From NCBI RefSeq assembly GCF_018812025.1, contig NC_063051.1, forward strand, positions 792,001-856,000: a stretch of DNA of 64,000 nucleotides, read 5' to 3'. Both the position numbers and the translations under genes were made by a program. The stretch is from Megalobrama amblycephala (lineage: Eukaryota > Chordata > Actinopteri > Cypriniformes > Xenocyprididae). This document shows, one piece after another, positions 25,045-35,607 of the stretch (positions are counted from its first letter, which is position 1; each line of letters opens with the position of its first letter). The notes beneath the pieces were generated by a model. That model did no database searches. It was given only the letters and a program-made list of their open reading frames with translations, and was not told the origin of the DNA.

Positions 25045-25147
25045 AATTTTTTGAATGAAAGATCAAAAACATAAACAATGCAGATTTATTTTCACAGCCG
25101 CCTTTGCTCATATTTACTAAGGGTGCCAATATTTGTGGAGGGCACTG
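25045..25147 (-). repeat. Tc1-like right terminal inverted repeat
   Basis: Inverse of 23643-23745. Confidence 0.85.
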
Positions 25148-25472
25148 TACATTATCCCTTACATAATAAATATACATAGTACACACACATATATTATGTA
25201 AACACAAAGTTTTATTTTGGATGTGATTAATCACGATTATTTGTTTGACAGCACTAGAATTAACAGATAAAAAAATAAATAAATTAAATAATTAAAAAAT
25301 GTATACCAATTAATAATTATTAAAATGAAAAAGTGTATTTTTTTAAGTTCTATTTTTGGCAGGCATTCTCAAAATCTGTACCCATAGCCAAATAAAATAA
25401 ATTTAGTGCCCTATGATTTCCACAACACGGAAAATGAGGATGGAATCACGGAATCCAGTCATAAATCCAGTC

Positions 25473-26483
25473 TAGTGATGGCCGACTTCAAAACACTGCA
25501 CTGTAAAACCGAACAGTGAAATTAATTAAATTAAATGAGTTTGTTTCACTCAAATAATAATGAAAGTTCATTGTACTTAATAGAAAAAGTTGCATGAACT
25601 CAAAATTTCATTGTAGTAAGCTGAACTTAATATGATTGAGTTGAGCTGCAGCAGATTTCTAATTCCCAGCATGCTTTGCGTCAGACCATATAAATAACTG
25701 TTGAAATTAAGTGTTATTTTGTGTGTTTTTGCACAAGATTAACATATGGAGATATAAGTTAATGTTTAATGTTGTGTTATGTTGGGATTCAGGGGGGTTC
25801 TGTTACGTTAGTTTTGTAGGGTTACCATTGTGGTGAAGAGTAGAGCCTGTGGTTAGGTTGAGGATGAGCTGCAAAACATTTAAGACCACATATGTTGTTT
25901 GATTACATATATGCAAGTATGTAATGACAGTCTCTGATAGTTATAATAGCATGTGTTATTTGCTATGTAACATTTAACCAAGATCTGAATGTGATGTTTA
26001 TGTAAATTAACTGTATGTAATGAACATTATGATGAGTTGGGAAAGGGATGCTGGTGACGGGATTGTTAGTGAGAGACACCTGTGCACCACACTGGCCTTG
26101 ATCCGCTTCCATGGCTCTCAGCCCCGCCCCACTTGTCACAAAAATTTTAAGTTCTACCAACTTTAAAAAATGAGTTAGTTTACTTAAATGTTTTGAGGTA
26201 ATAAGTTTCCTCAAATGTTTTGAGTATTCTGAACTTGTTGGGTTTTACAGTGTGCTTCATGAAGCTTCGAAGCTTTACAAATCTTTTGCTGCGAATCAGT
26301 GGTTCGGCGCGCATATCAAACTGCCAAAGTCACGCCCCCCCCCAGTGGTGAACCATTGAAATTTCGAAACGCTTATGATGTAACAAAGCCTCATTTACTG
26401 AAATCATGTGACTTTGGCGCTCCAAACCACTGATTCGAAACAAAAGATTCGTAAAGCCCATCACTCGTAATCGCCCATCACTA
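25473..26483. mobile_element. TAGTGATGG-ended element interrupted by a CACTA-like element
   Basis: Left 'tagtgatggccgacttc' and right 'gcccatcacta' are inverse. The outer element without its insertion would be about 257 bp. 'ttcgaagctt', 'gattcgaaac' and 'cgtaaagccc' in the right part are typical of a common cyprinid repeat. No clean 8-bp duplication was found. Confidence 0.5.
25499..26252. mobile_element. CACTA (EnSpm)-like non-autonomous element
   Basis: Begins CACTGTAAAACC and ends GGTTTTACAGTG, the CACTG termini of the CACTA/EnSpm group. Subterminal 'gagttgagctgcagcag' and 'ttgaggtaataagtttcctc' follow. It sits inside the TAGTGATGG element. No transposase; the 3-bp target duplication is ambiguous. 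Confidence 0.55.
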
Positions 26484-26489
26484 GATATT

Positions 26490-26742
26490 GTTGAATAAAG
26501 TCGCTATTTTGTGATTTTTGCACAAAAAATCACTTCATAACATTAAGGTTGAACCACTGTAGTCACATGACCTGTTTTAAATATGTCTTTAGTAGCTTTC
26601 TGGGCATTTGAAAGTGTTAATTATCTTGCAATCAATGCAGGCCTCACTGAGACATCGTATTTTATCAAAAATATCTTAATTTGTGTTCAGAAGATGAACA
26701 GACAGAAATTTCATTTTTGGATGTACTAACCCTTTAACTTGT
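26490..26742 (+). mobile_element. fragment of a TTAA-type element
   Basis: The right end 'tttttggatgtactaaccctttaa' wording (26716-26738) matches the terminal sequence of the TTAA-flanked element at 51763-52710. 'gtagtcacatgacctgtttt' precedes it. Confidence 0.4.
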
Positions 26743-27846
26743 ATTCCTTGAAGGCTTTCAGACAACATAACTGTTGTTTTCATTGATGCTAAAATGCATT
26801 TTGAGATTGCCAGAGTGTTGCAATGCGGTTGCTAAGGTGCTCTGAGTAACTAAAGCATGTTGCAATGGGGTTGTTAGGGTGTTTTCAAACTCAAAAGTCA
26901 AGTCTCTGTGATATTCTGGCTTGAGTCCCTCCTTCTTTGTAAAACTGTTGGATTTTTCCACCTGATGGACGTTTTAAGTCTGATCACTTAGTAAACACAC
27001 ACACCTCTCCTGAGGAATCATTCATGTATTGGCTGTTTCCTACAGTAGGTTGGTCAAAATCCTCTTTCAGCTGCTCATGTCACCAAATAACTGCATTCTG
27101 TGCCTGCAAATTTGTTTTGTAAGACACAATCAATGCGATCAGCGGGCTCACATCATTGGAGGCTCAGAGCAAACAGAGACGCGGAGACAGGAAAGAATGG
27201 AGTCGAAAATGGAGATAGAAGGAAAAAAAAGAACGGACACAGATGCAAGCTGGAGTCTTTTATCCAAAAGCTCCATTCAGATTCTCCCAGCTGATGCGTT
27301 TGGATCGTCTAGCTAGAGAACAGTTGAGAAGCAAATTCCAGGTAGCCTGCAGTTACACAAAATCTATTAAGTGACCGAATTACGTGGCACGGAAGGACGC
27401 TGAGAGAAAGAAAAATGCATTTTGCCACGAGTCACAAAAACAATTCACATGCTTTTGAAAGACATTAATGCGTCTACATGAGAAACGGACGCCCCCGGTG
27501 TAGACAGAGGGGATTATTTCCAATTACCACACACACACACACACTATACAGTGCTCATAAATGATTTCTAATATCTACAGGGATCTCACACCATCCACTG
27601 GAACGGCACAAAAGCTCAAAGACTCTTATTCTGATTCAAGCTTATACCTCTCATGCATTTGAGTATATGTTGGGTCCCGATGCCACCAAAGTGAGAATGA
27701 GATTGAAATTGAAGCAGTAACAAGATCACCTGGTTTGTTAATCTCAGGTGATTTCAGTTAAGTCACCTGTGTAATCGACATTACTCATTTTTTTCAGCAG
27801 GTGATGCATTTTCATGATGCCTGTTTATTTTTTATTAGGTTAGTTG
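26743..27846. other. no recognisable gene
   Basis: Mostly unique sequence. Frames at 27029-27316 show no domain. A (CA) run of about 14 bases lies at 27530-27543. Confidence 0.35.
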
Positions 27847-28650
27847 GTTAAAGGGGTCCTTGATTATGATTTGACTTTTTTAACTTTAGTTAGTGTGTAA
27901 TGTTGCTGTTTGAGCATAAACAACATCTGCAAAGTTACAACGTTTAAAGTTCAATGCAAAGGGAGATATTTTCTTTTACTGAAATCGCTTTTTAAGGACT
28001 ACAACAAACAGCTGGTAGGGACAACAATGAGCTTGTTCCTGGGTTGGTGACATCACAAACCCTAAAATTGACATAAACCCCACCCCCTAAAAACACACAA
28101 CCAAGGGGATGAGGCCATGTTGGACTGCTTTAGAGAAGAGGAAGAGTTGTCGTAGTAGAGTGTTGTTGTCATGCCGTCATTTTACGCCGGACTGCTTCAC
28201 AAACGAGGGTCAATTCAACACAAAAGATGAACATGACGGCACATGCTAGTGGATGAGTTGAATCAACTCCACAGCAACTACATAAATTTATCCACTAACC
28301 ATTCAGAAATGTCCAGTTTCATTCTAAAAGTTGTAACTTCTTCCTGAGTCTCTCCATCAGTGTCGACTCCGGTTTGAACAATGTAAGGCTGAACACTGTT
28401 ACTGACAATCCTCATTTTGGCTGCGTGAGATTCTCCAGCTTTGTTGTTGTTGAGCTGTTAAAGCTCCGCCCTCTTCTGGAAAGGGGGCCGGGAGCAGCAG
28501 CTCATTTGCATTTAAAGGGACACACACAATGTCGTGTTTTTGCTCACACCCAAATAGGGGCAAATTTGACAAGCTATAATAAATGATCTGTGGGGGATTT
28601 TGAGCTGAAACTTCACAGACACATTCTGGAGACACCAGAGACTTTTATAA
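27847..28650 (-). mobile_element. non-autonomous DNA element
   Basis: The left end 'ttaaaggggtccttgattat' is followed by 'gtaatgttgctgtttgagca'. Towards the right, 'gggcggagc'-type wording in complement ('ctccgccctcttctgg'), 'gctcatttgcatttaaaggg', 'ctgaaacttcacagacacat' and 'gacaccagagacttttata' are the complement of the internal module seen at 7630-7850 and 59530-59600. The outermost right end is missing. Confidence 0.55.
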
Positions 28651-28689
28651 AATACAGTGCTACTCATAAATCAAACTCATAATCACTGA

Positions 28690-29085
28690 ATTGGTGCTGA
28701 AAAAAAAAAAAAAAAGTGTTTTGCAATTCTCAAGGTGCCATAACATCATCACCAACATTAATACTTTATACTCAACAATATTATTAATCTGACTGCACTG
28801 ACAATATCTGATGAGAACTGAACTGAGCTGGAAGATGACATTACTGTTTTCTGCAGAGCTGCTTTATAGCCGAATTGAACTAATTTAATAATTGATGATC
28901 TTTACAATGAAACTGAATCAACACTTAACTGACTTCATCTGAACAATGACTCTTAAAGCTGCTTTACAGACAAATTGAACTCTGTTTGCATCATTGAATC
29001 ATTATTTTCCTGCTTATGCCCGTAAAGCTGTATTGAAACAATCTGTATTGTATAAAGCGCTATAAAAACAAAGGTGACTTGACTT
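28690..29085 (+). repeat. LINE 3' end
   Basis: Ends 'gtataaagcgctataaaaacaaaggtgact' wording with a short 'tgacttgact' tail, the typical 3' terminus of a fish L2/CR1-type LINE. Repeated 'aaagctgctttacagacaaattgaact' phrases lie upstream. 5'-truncated, no coding frame. Confidence 0.5.
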
Positions 29086-29759
29086 GAATAATACTTACAA
29101 ACACTAATATTTTGCAACTCATTCATGTAAATCTAGAAACACGTCTAATGAATTAGTTCGAGCACACGCACACAGAAGGACCATCTGATGGAGGTTTGTG
29201 GAGCACCCTGTCGTGACACTCTCAAAACGACGTGTGCATCTCCTTCTCAATTCACGCCACCGTACAAGACAAGCCACTCAGGCCGACTCAGCTGGAATGG
29301 GGCTATTTTTGGGATAAGAGCTGTCAGGAAGACTCTGTCGCGGGGAGGAGAGCTCACATCTGAAATGGTCTGTGACCTGTAAGCACTCAATTACAAAAGC
29401 TGTCAGCGCTCGGCTCTTCTGAACGCACCTCTATGATACACGCAGCGCACAAACCAAGTGGACGCCTCGACAGGGATGGAGAAGAAACATGCACTATACA
29501 CAGAAACCACATCTCGTGACATATGGCATGTTTATACTTGATTTTTACATATCAGATTGTTTTGATCAAGTCTGGAGCACAAATTTTGCAATAGCAGTAG
29601 TGGTTATTTCACATTATATGATAATTATACACATTATACACTTAAAAATGAACCAATGATAACTTGCCAATCTATAGCACACTTAAAAGTCAATTTGCTG
29701 CCAGTTCAACTTTTGTTTTGTGGTGGTCAAAAACAGTGCCAACAAAGGCAAAGAACCGT
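29086..29759. other. unique-looking non-coding stretch
   Basis: 29160-29500 is more GC-balanced than its surroundings and has an open frame of 64 codons (29188-29382) with no recognisable domain. No splice signals convinced me. Confidence 0.3.
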
Positions 29760-30200
29760 TATATAAATAATATAAATGTGTGCATATTAATTAATTAATT
29801 AATTAATTAATATGAATTATAAATACATAAACATACAATTATAAATAAATATAATTTATATTTATGTAATATAAAATTATTTAATATAATGCACAATTGA
29901 ATGCATTCTAAATTTTAAATTATAAATACTTATATTTATAATTATTTCTAAATCAATAAAATGAATGAATTTATTAATCAGTATATATACTATTATATAT
30001 ATAACTGATTATTGTATTATACTGATTTACATATAATTTATATTTATTTATGTAATATAAAATGATTTAATATAATATTTAATTGAATTTATTATACATT
30101 TAATTACATTAAATATAAATACTTATTTTTATAATTATTTATAAATCTATATAATCAATATAATAATCAGTTTATATACACACATACATACATACATACA
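29760..30200. repeat. AT-rich low-complexity sequence
   Basis: Includes (ATTA)n at about 29788-29812 and repeated 'ataatttatatttatttatg' phrases at about 29858 and 30035. Confidence 0.6.
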
Positions 30201-30223
30201 TTCATACACATATTTTATATATA

Positions 30224-30822
30224 CAGTATCTTAGAAGTGAGAACACCCCTCACATTTTTGTAAATATTTTATTGTATCTTTTCATGTGACAACACTGAAG
30301 AAATGACACTTTGCTACAATGTAAAGTAGTGAGTGTACAGCTTGTATAACAGTGTAAATTCAAAATAACCTCAAAATAACTCAACACGCAGCCATTAATG
30401 TCTAAATGTCCAAATTGGGCCCAAAGTGTCAATATTTTGTGTGGCCACCATTATTTTCCAGCACTGCCTTAACCCTCATGGGCATGGAGTTCACCAGAGC
30501 TTCACAGGTTGCCACAGGAGTCCTCTTCCACTCCTCCATAACGACATCACAGAGCTGGAGGATGTTAGAGACCATGGTGTGGCCTGCTCTGAGTGGAACC
30601 TGTTCTGTTAAACCGCTGTATGGTCTTGGCCACCGTGCTGCAGCTCAGTTTCAGGGTCTTGGCAATCTTCTTATATCTTTATATAGAGCAACAATTCTTT
30701 TTTTTTTTCAGATCCTCAGAGGGTTCTTTGCCATGAGGTGCCATGTTGAACTTCCAGTGACCAGTATGAGAGACTGAGAGCGAAAACCAAATTTAACACA
30801 CCTTGAGACCTTGTAACACTAA
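30224..30822 (-). mobile_element. Tc1/mariner-like element fragment, right end lost
   Basis: Starts CAGTATCTTAGAAGTGAGAA after a TA and continues with 'tcacatttttgtaaatattt', 'tgtcaatattttgtgtggcc' and 'ttccactcctccataacgac', wording of an abundant fish Tc1-like element. The right part decays into CA/AT repeats without its second terminal repeat, and an internal deletion is likely. No intact transposase frame. Confidence 0.55.
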
Positions 30823-30844
30823 TGAGTCACACACACACTCACAT

Positions 30845-31067
<223 letters not shown>

Positions 31068-31322
31068 GGCTGTCAATCGATTAAAAATTTTAATCTAATT
31101 AATTACATACTCTGTGATTAATTAATCTAAATTAATCGCATACATAATTTTTGCTGTGAAAGTATTAAATATTTTCAAAAATGGGTCAAAAATGGTCTTC
31201 GGTGGTGACAGACATGGTCATCCACACAAACAGTAAAAAGTGCCCTACCCACGTGATCTGCGAGCCTGATACTGACAATAAAGTACCCGTCACTCTCACT
31301 GTAATTCTTTCTTGCCCTCTTT

Positions 31323-31355
<33 letters not shown>

Positions 31356-31528
31356 GATTTTATAGCTTTGTAAGAGAAGATGCTTTTTTGCTAAACCTGA
31401 AAAGTATTAAAAAGTAGCATTTAGAAGTTATATTAACTAATAATATAATTTTCTACCATATGCAATTGAATGCACCTAGCTAACAACAACTTGCTTTGTT
31501 CTGGTTTCACTTCACTCCAGTCTAAACT

Positions 31529-31749
31529 AACGTCTCGGTTACGTATGTAACCCTCGTTCCCTGAAGGAGGGAACGGAGACGTACGTCAGAAGTGACCGAC
31601 GAATTGGGATATCGCTTAGAGAGCCCTATCATCTTCGTGTAAACTAAAACAAGCCAATGGAATTGGCGTGCGATATTTGCATAATGCGCACCGCCCCCGA
31701 CAGGTGTATATAAATAGGAAGCGGATGCAATCGCACTCTGTTTTTCGCT
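31529..31749. repeat. DIRS terminal repeat (element 3' side)
   Basis: 31580-31749 is the inverse of 37450-37620, nearly identical, ending inward at 'actctgtttttcgct'. The outer 50 bp (31529-31579) are unlike the other terminus, so the repeats are unequal, as in DIRS elements. It contains a TATATAAATA box at about 31706-31715. Confidence 0.9.
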
Positions 31750-31803
31750 GAGGAGACAACTGGTGTCCGCACTACAGCGAGGGTACAGAAACTGTGGCGA
31801 CGG

Positions 31804-31916
31804 GACGTACGTCTCCGTTCCCTCCTTCAGGGAACGAGGGTTACATACGTAACCGAGACGTTCCCTTTCAGTCGGTCACGTTCGACGTACGTCAGAAGTG
31901 ACCGACGAATTGGGAT
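31804..31916. repeat. DIRS internal complementary region (ICR)
   Basis: 31804-31860 is the exact complement of the left outer end 31531-31587 (57 of 57). 31860-31916 is the exact complement of the right outer end 37589-37645 (57 of 57). The two halves join through a shared GTT. In the DIRS replication model this region templates the joining of the two ends into a circle. Confidence 0.95.
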
Positions 31917-32537
31917 CCCAACTAAAACGCCACAGTTACGAAACCCCTTCCAGTGCCCAGCGCAAGCTCAGCCGCCCATAGCACCGGCTGACGGTGAAGG
32001 GGGCGAGCTTACACCGAGAGAGTCTACTGCTGTCTAACCAATACCCACTAAGTAAACTAGACTACACTGGGGAAGCGAACCCGTGAGGGACGCTGCGGAG
32101 ACCACTACCTACCCAATGGGGGAGGAGTTTACGTGGGAATACACATATGGACTGGCCCGGGGGGCAGTACGCATATGGAGTCCCTGGGATGGCTCCACCT
32201 GGTTAGGGGGAGACTCATCTGACAGGTGACAGCAGAGCTGGCTCTGCTAAGGGAAAGACACGGACTCGGCCCGTAGGGAGTTTTAAACCGTGGAAAATAC
32301 ACATATGGGACCGCTCACGTAGAGGGGTCACGACATATGGGCCCCAGCCAACAGACAGCGTCAGCGACGGATGTAGGCCTGGCATCAGACACTCCGCAAT
32401 GTCCGAGCCGAAGGGGGAGGCGGAGGAGCTCGACAGGGTTCGCCAAGCGGGGAACACGACTGGAGAGAAGTATGCACGTATCCGGCCAGTGGCGGGAATG
32501 GCATTGCAAGCCGACACTTAGAGTGGGTACAACACGT
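31917..32537. other. DIRS 3' non-coding region
   Basis: Between the ICR and the end of the recombinase frame. No domain recognised. 'acatatgg' recurs (about 32144, 32170, 32302, 32333), a weak internal repetition. Confidence 0.5.
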
Positions 32538-33584
32538 CTACCGACTAGTGGATGCGAGTACACGTGAAGATACCGGCTCTACACGTAGGCTATAAAACCT
32601 AGCGAACGTGTTGGGTGTCGCCCAGCCCGCAGCTCTACAAATATCTGTCAGCGAGGCGCCATGAGCCAGCGCCCAGGAAGAGGCCACCCCTCTGGTGGAG
32701 TGGGCTCTCAACCCGAGCGGGCAAGGCACGCCCTGGGATTCATACGCCAAGGCGATGGCATCCACTATCCAGTGGGCCATCCTCTGCTTGGAGACAGCCT
32801 TTCCCTTCTGCTGGCCTCCGTAACAGATGAAGAGCTGATCTGAGGTCCTGAAGCTTCGCGTTCTATCCACGTAAACGCGCAGAGCGCGGACGGGACAGAG
32901 CAAAGCTAGGGCTGGGTCTGCCTCCTCCGAGGGCAGCGCTTGCAGGTTCACTACCTGATCTCTGAAGGGAGTGGTAGGAACCTTGGGCACGTAACCAGGC
33001 CGGGGTCTCAGAGTAACGTGAGAATCACCGGGCCCGAATTCTAGGCACGTTTCGTCGACCGAAAATGCATGCAGATCCCCTACCCTCTTCAGGGAAGCCA
33101 ATGCAACCAGAAGAACCGTCTTAAGAGACATTAGTTTCAGATCGACTGATTGCAAAGGCTCAAAGGGATGACCCTGGAGAGCTGTGAGAACCAGGGTCAA
33201 ATCCCAAGAGGGTACGGAGGAAGGGCGAGGAGGATTGAGTCTCCTGGCCCCCCTCAGGAATCTGACGATCAGATCGTGTCTCCCCAGGGACTTACCCTCA
33301 ACTGCATGGTGATGTGCGGCAATAGCGGCAACATACACCTTCAGGGTGGAGGGAGACAGCCTTCGCTCCAACCCATCTTGCAGAAAGGAAAGCACGGATC
33401 CGACCGAACATGATCGGGGGTCCTCTCGGCGAGAGGCGCACCATTCGACGAACAGGTTCCACTTCAACGCATAGAGACTCCTAGTGGAAGGAGCTCTAGC
33501 GGAAGTGATGGTGTCTACGACCGCTTGCGGGAGATCACTCAGAACCTCCGCATCCCGTCCAGGGACCACACGTGGAGGTTCCAT
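32538..33584 (-). CDS. DIRS tyrosine recombinase (YR), intact
   Basis: 348 codons from an ATG at 33584. The frame stays open further upstream to about 35351, but that part overlaps RT/RNase H out of frame and is unlikely to be translated. The N-terminal SAM-like core-binding part spans residues about 20-100 (RAPSTRSLYALKW; LSPSTLKVYVAAI). The catalytic part has Arg167 (ASLKRVGDLHAF), His295 and Arg298 (RAHSTRG), Trp321 (AAGWATP) and Tyr331 (NTFARFYSLR), the R..HxxR..Y set of tyrosine recombinases. It would catalyse integration of the circular DIRS DNA in the nucleus. It overlaps the end of the pol frame by 46 bp. No stop or frameshift seen, unlike the rest of the element. Confidence 0.9.
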   Translation of the reverse strand: MEPPRVVPGRDAEVLSDLPQAVVDTITSARAPSTRSLYALKWNLFVEWCASRREDPRSCSVGSVLSFLQDGLERRLSPSTLKVYVAAIAAHHHAVEGKSLGRHDLIVRFLRGARRLNPPRPSSVPSWDLTLVLTALQGHPFEPLQSVDLKLMSLKTVLLVALASLKRVGDLHAFSVDETCLEFGPGDSHVTLRPRPGYVPKVPTTPFRDQVVNLQALPSEEADPALALLCPVRALRVYVDRTRSFRTSDQLFICYGGQQKGKAVSKQRMAHWIVDAIALAYESQGVPCPLGLRAHSTRGVASSWALAHGASLTDICRAAGWATPNTFARFYSLRVEPVSSRVLASTSR

Positions 33585-35607
33585 AGATCGGGACGCGGGT
33601 GCCACAGGGTGCCCCGTCTCTGAGTCAGGGGGTCCTTCCTCAGAGGAATCGGCCAGGGAGATGCTGTCGCGAGGAGAATGAGGTCTGAGAACCAGGTCCG
33701 AGTGGGCCAGTACGGAGCCACTAACAGAACCTGCTCCCCGTCCTCCCTGACCTTGCACATGAGTTGTGCAAGAAGGCTCACTGGGGGAGACACATGTTTG
33801 CGCAGACCCGGGGGCCAGCTGAGTGCCAGGGCATCCGTGCCGAGCGTGCCGCCGGACAGGGAATAAAACCACTGGCAGAGGGCAGTTTCTGGGGAGGCAA
33901 ACAGGACTACCTGGGCCTCGCCGAAACGCTGCCAAATCAGCTGGACCGCCTGGGGGTGGAGCCGCCACTCGCCCGCAAGTAGATGCTGCCGTGACAGCTC
34001 GTCGGCTGCACGGTAGAGCACACCTGAGACACGAGTGGCCCGAAGGGACCTCAGATCCTTCTGACTCCACAACAAGAGATGGCGGGCGAGTTGCGACATG
34101 CGACGGAAGCGTAGACCACCTTGACGGTCGATGTACGCAACGGCCGCAGTGCTGTGTGAGCGGACTAGAACGTGCTTGCCTGACAACAGCTTCTTGAAGC
34201 GGGCCAGCGCAAGACGAACCGCTAGCAACTCGAGGCAATTGATATGCCAATGCAGCTGAGGCCCCGTCCAAAGACCTGTCACTGCATGCCCGTTGTACGT
34301 GGCCCCCTATCCCGTGGCAGAGGCATCTGTGGAGACCACAGCGTGCCTGGACACTTGTTCCAGGGGTACTCCGGCCCGCAGGAACGAAGGGTCCGACCAC
34401 CGGACAAGGGTGCGACGGCAGCTCGGTGTCACGGGGACACGGAGCATGCCGCACTGCCACGCCCATCTCGGGACCCGGCCGCGGAGCCAGTGTTGAAGCG
34501 GTCTCATATGAAGCAATCCGAGCGGCGTTACCGCGGCTGCAGATGCCATATGCCCCAGGAGCCTCTGAAAATCTTTCAGTGGAGCCGCTGTCCTGCACTT
34601 GAGCGAGCTCAGGCAGTTCAACACCGACTGGACGCGCGCCTCTGTGAGACGCGCAGTCCGTGCGACCGAGTCTAGCTCGAGACCGAGACAAGAGATCCTC
34701 TACCCGGGGGCGAGTTTGCTCTTGTCCCAGTTGACCTGAAGACCCAACCGGCTGGGAGCTACAACCATGTCGGGTAGGACTTTGTACTGACATGCCCGAC
34801 CCTCGAACGCAGACCGACCTAGGAAGGGTCTGTGTCGAGGCAGAATCGAGGCATGAAAGCATGCGTCCTTCAGGTCCATTGCTGCAAACCAATCCTGGGG
34901 ACGGTCCAGGATTGGCCGTAGCCCACCGCCCTTTCTCGGTACAATGAAGCAGGGGCTGTAGAACCCCGACTTCATATCGGCTGGAGGGACCGGCTCGATT
35001 GTATCCTTCGCCAGGAGGACAGCAATCTCCGCCCGGAGAACAGGTGCATTGTCCAACGACACCTGAGTGAAGTGGACAGCCCTGAAGACCGGGGGACGCC
35101 GGGCGAACTAAATCGCATAGCCGAGTCTGATAGTACGAATGAGCCAACTGGACAGGCTGGGGAGCGTGAATCCACGCTTCCAGACACTGAGCCAGCGGGA
35201 CCAAAGGCACCACAGACGCACCGGGGGTGGGGCAGCAAGGCAGAGAGGGACCCGACCCGGACGGCTTGGGGGCGGCCCGGAGTGGGGTCGGACTCTGCGA
35301 GGCAGCAGTGTGCATGGGAGACAGCGCACGAGGCACGGTCTGCACCAACACACTGCCACCTGCTGGCGAATGGGGAGGGAGCTGTCAGCGGCGAGGCGGA
35401 GCCTAGCACACTGGCAGACACCCCTTGTTGTGACCTGGAGTTTGAGGAAACTGCTCTTTTTGTGAAAAAGTGGGTACCGCTGGACTCCGGAGAGCCAGCG
35501 GCGGTGGACAGACAAACACAAATTCCCCCCGGCCCTCCTCCGGGGGTGGGAGAGATGGTGGAAAACTCTCCCGAAGAGCAAGATCCTTCCCCTCCAGGTT
35601 GCCCGTC
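33539..35607 (-). pseudogene. DIRS reverse transcriptase/RNase H (broken)
   Basis: One minus-strand frame carries RT then RNase H, with TAG stops at 35107-35105 (after IRLGYAI), 34699-34697 (after SKLAPG) and 34306-34304 (after DASATG). RT motifs present: SGFYSPCFIVPRKGGGLRPI and AAMDLKDACFH (first catalytic Asp). Two in-frame deletions relative to the family are inferred: one after LRPILD (about 34903), and one after QYKVLP (about 34771) that removes the YxDD catalytic box. RNase H has the DAS start and the Glu of INCLELLAV, but the usual Asp of the R-T-D-N-T motif is RSHST here. Downstream LVAPYWPTRTWF belongs to the C-terminal region described as methylase-like in DIRS pol. Cannot be an active polymerase. 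Confidence 0.88.

Larger units (their letters stand above)
23643..25147 (-). mobile_element. full-length Tc1-like element, inactivated
   Basis: Terminal inverted repeats of about 100 bp (CAGTGTCCTCCACAAATATT at 23643; complement ending at 25147) are flanked by TA (23641-23642 and 25148-25149), as in Tc1/mariner. The length of 1505 bp is typical. The transposase lies on the minus strand. From about 24762 it shows the N-terminal helix-turn-helix (a KIFELHKIENGYKK stretch, then IPISTIREIIKKF and the LPGRGC linker). A stop occurs at about codon 6 and more follow. The C-terminal end near 24060-23900 (KWSELKRRSTSMELESEGSG) is also recognisable. Confidence 0.8.
22912..25256. mobile_element. hAT-like element holding nested insertions
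   Basis: The left side 'tctgtcaaatgattaatcgt' and the right side 'acgattatttgtttgacagc' plus 'actaga' are inverse, of the TAGTGCTGTCAA(A)CGATTAATC family also seen at 19808. Between them lie a mini fold-back (23027-23105), an AT tract, part of another element (23230-23640) and a complete Tc1-like element (23643-25147). Confidence 0.6.

Noticed and set aside
27029..27316. Possible host exon (95 codons, plus strand)
   Set aside because: No domain, no convincing splice sites, charged low-complexity middle.
29188..29382. Possible host exon (64 codons, plus strand)
   Set aside because: Balanced composition, but no recognised protein or splice signals; kept only as a possible conserved stretch.
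33585..35351. The upstream 589 codons of the recombinase frame as part of the protein
   Set aside because: Overlaps RT/RNase H in another frame, has no domain, and an ATG at 33584 gives the expected recombinase size.
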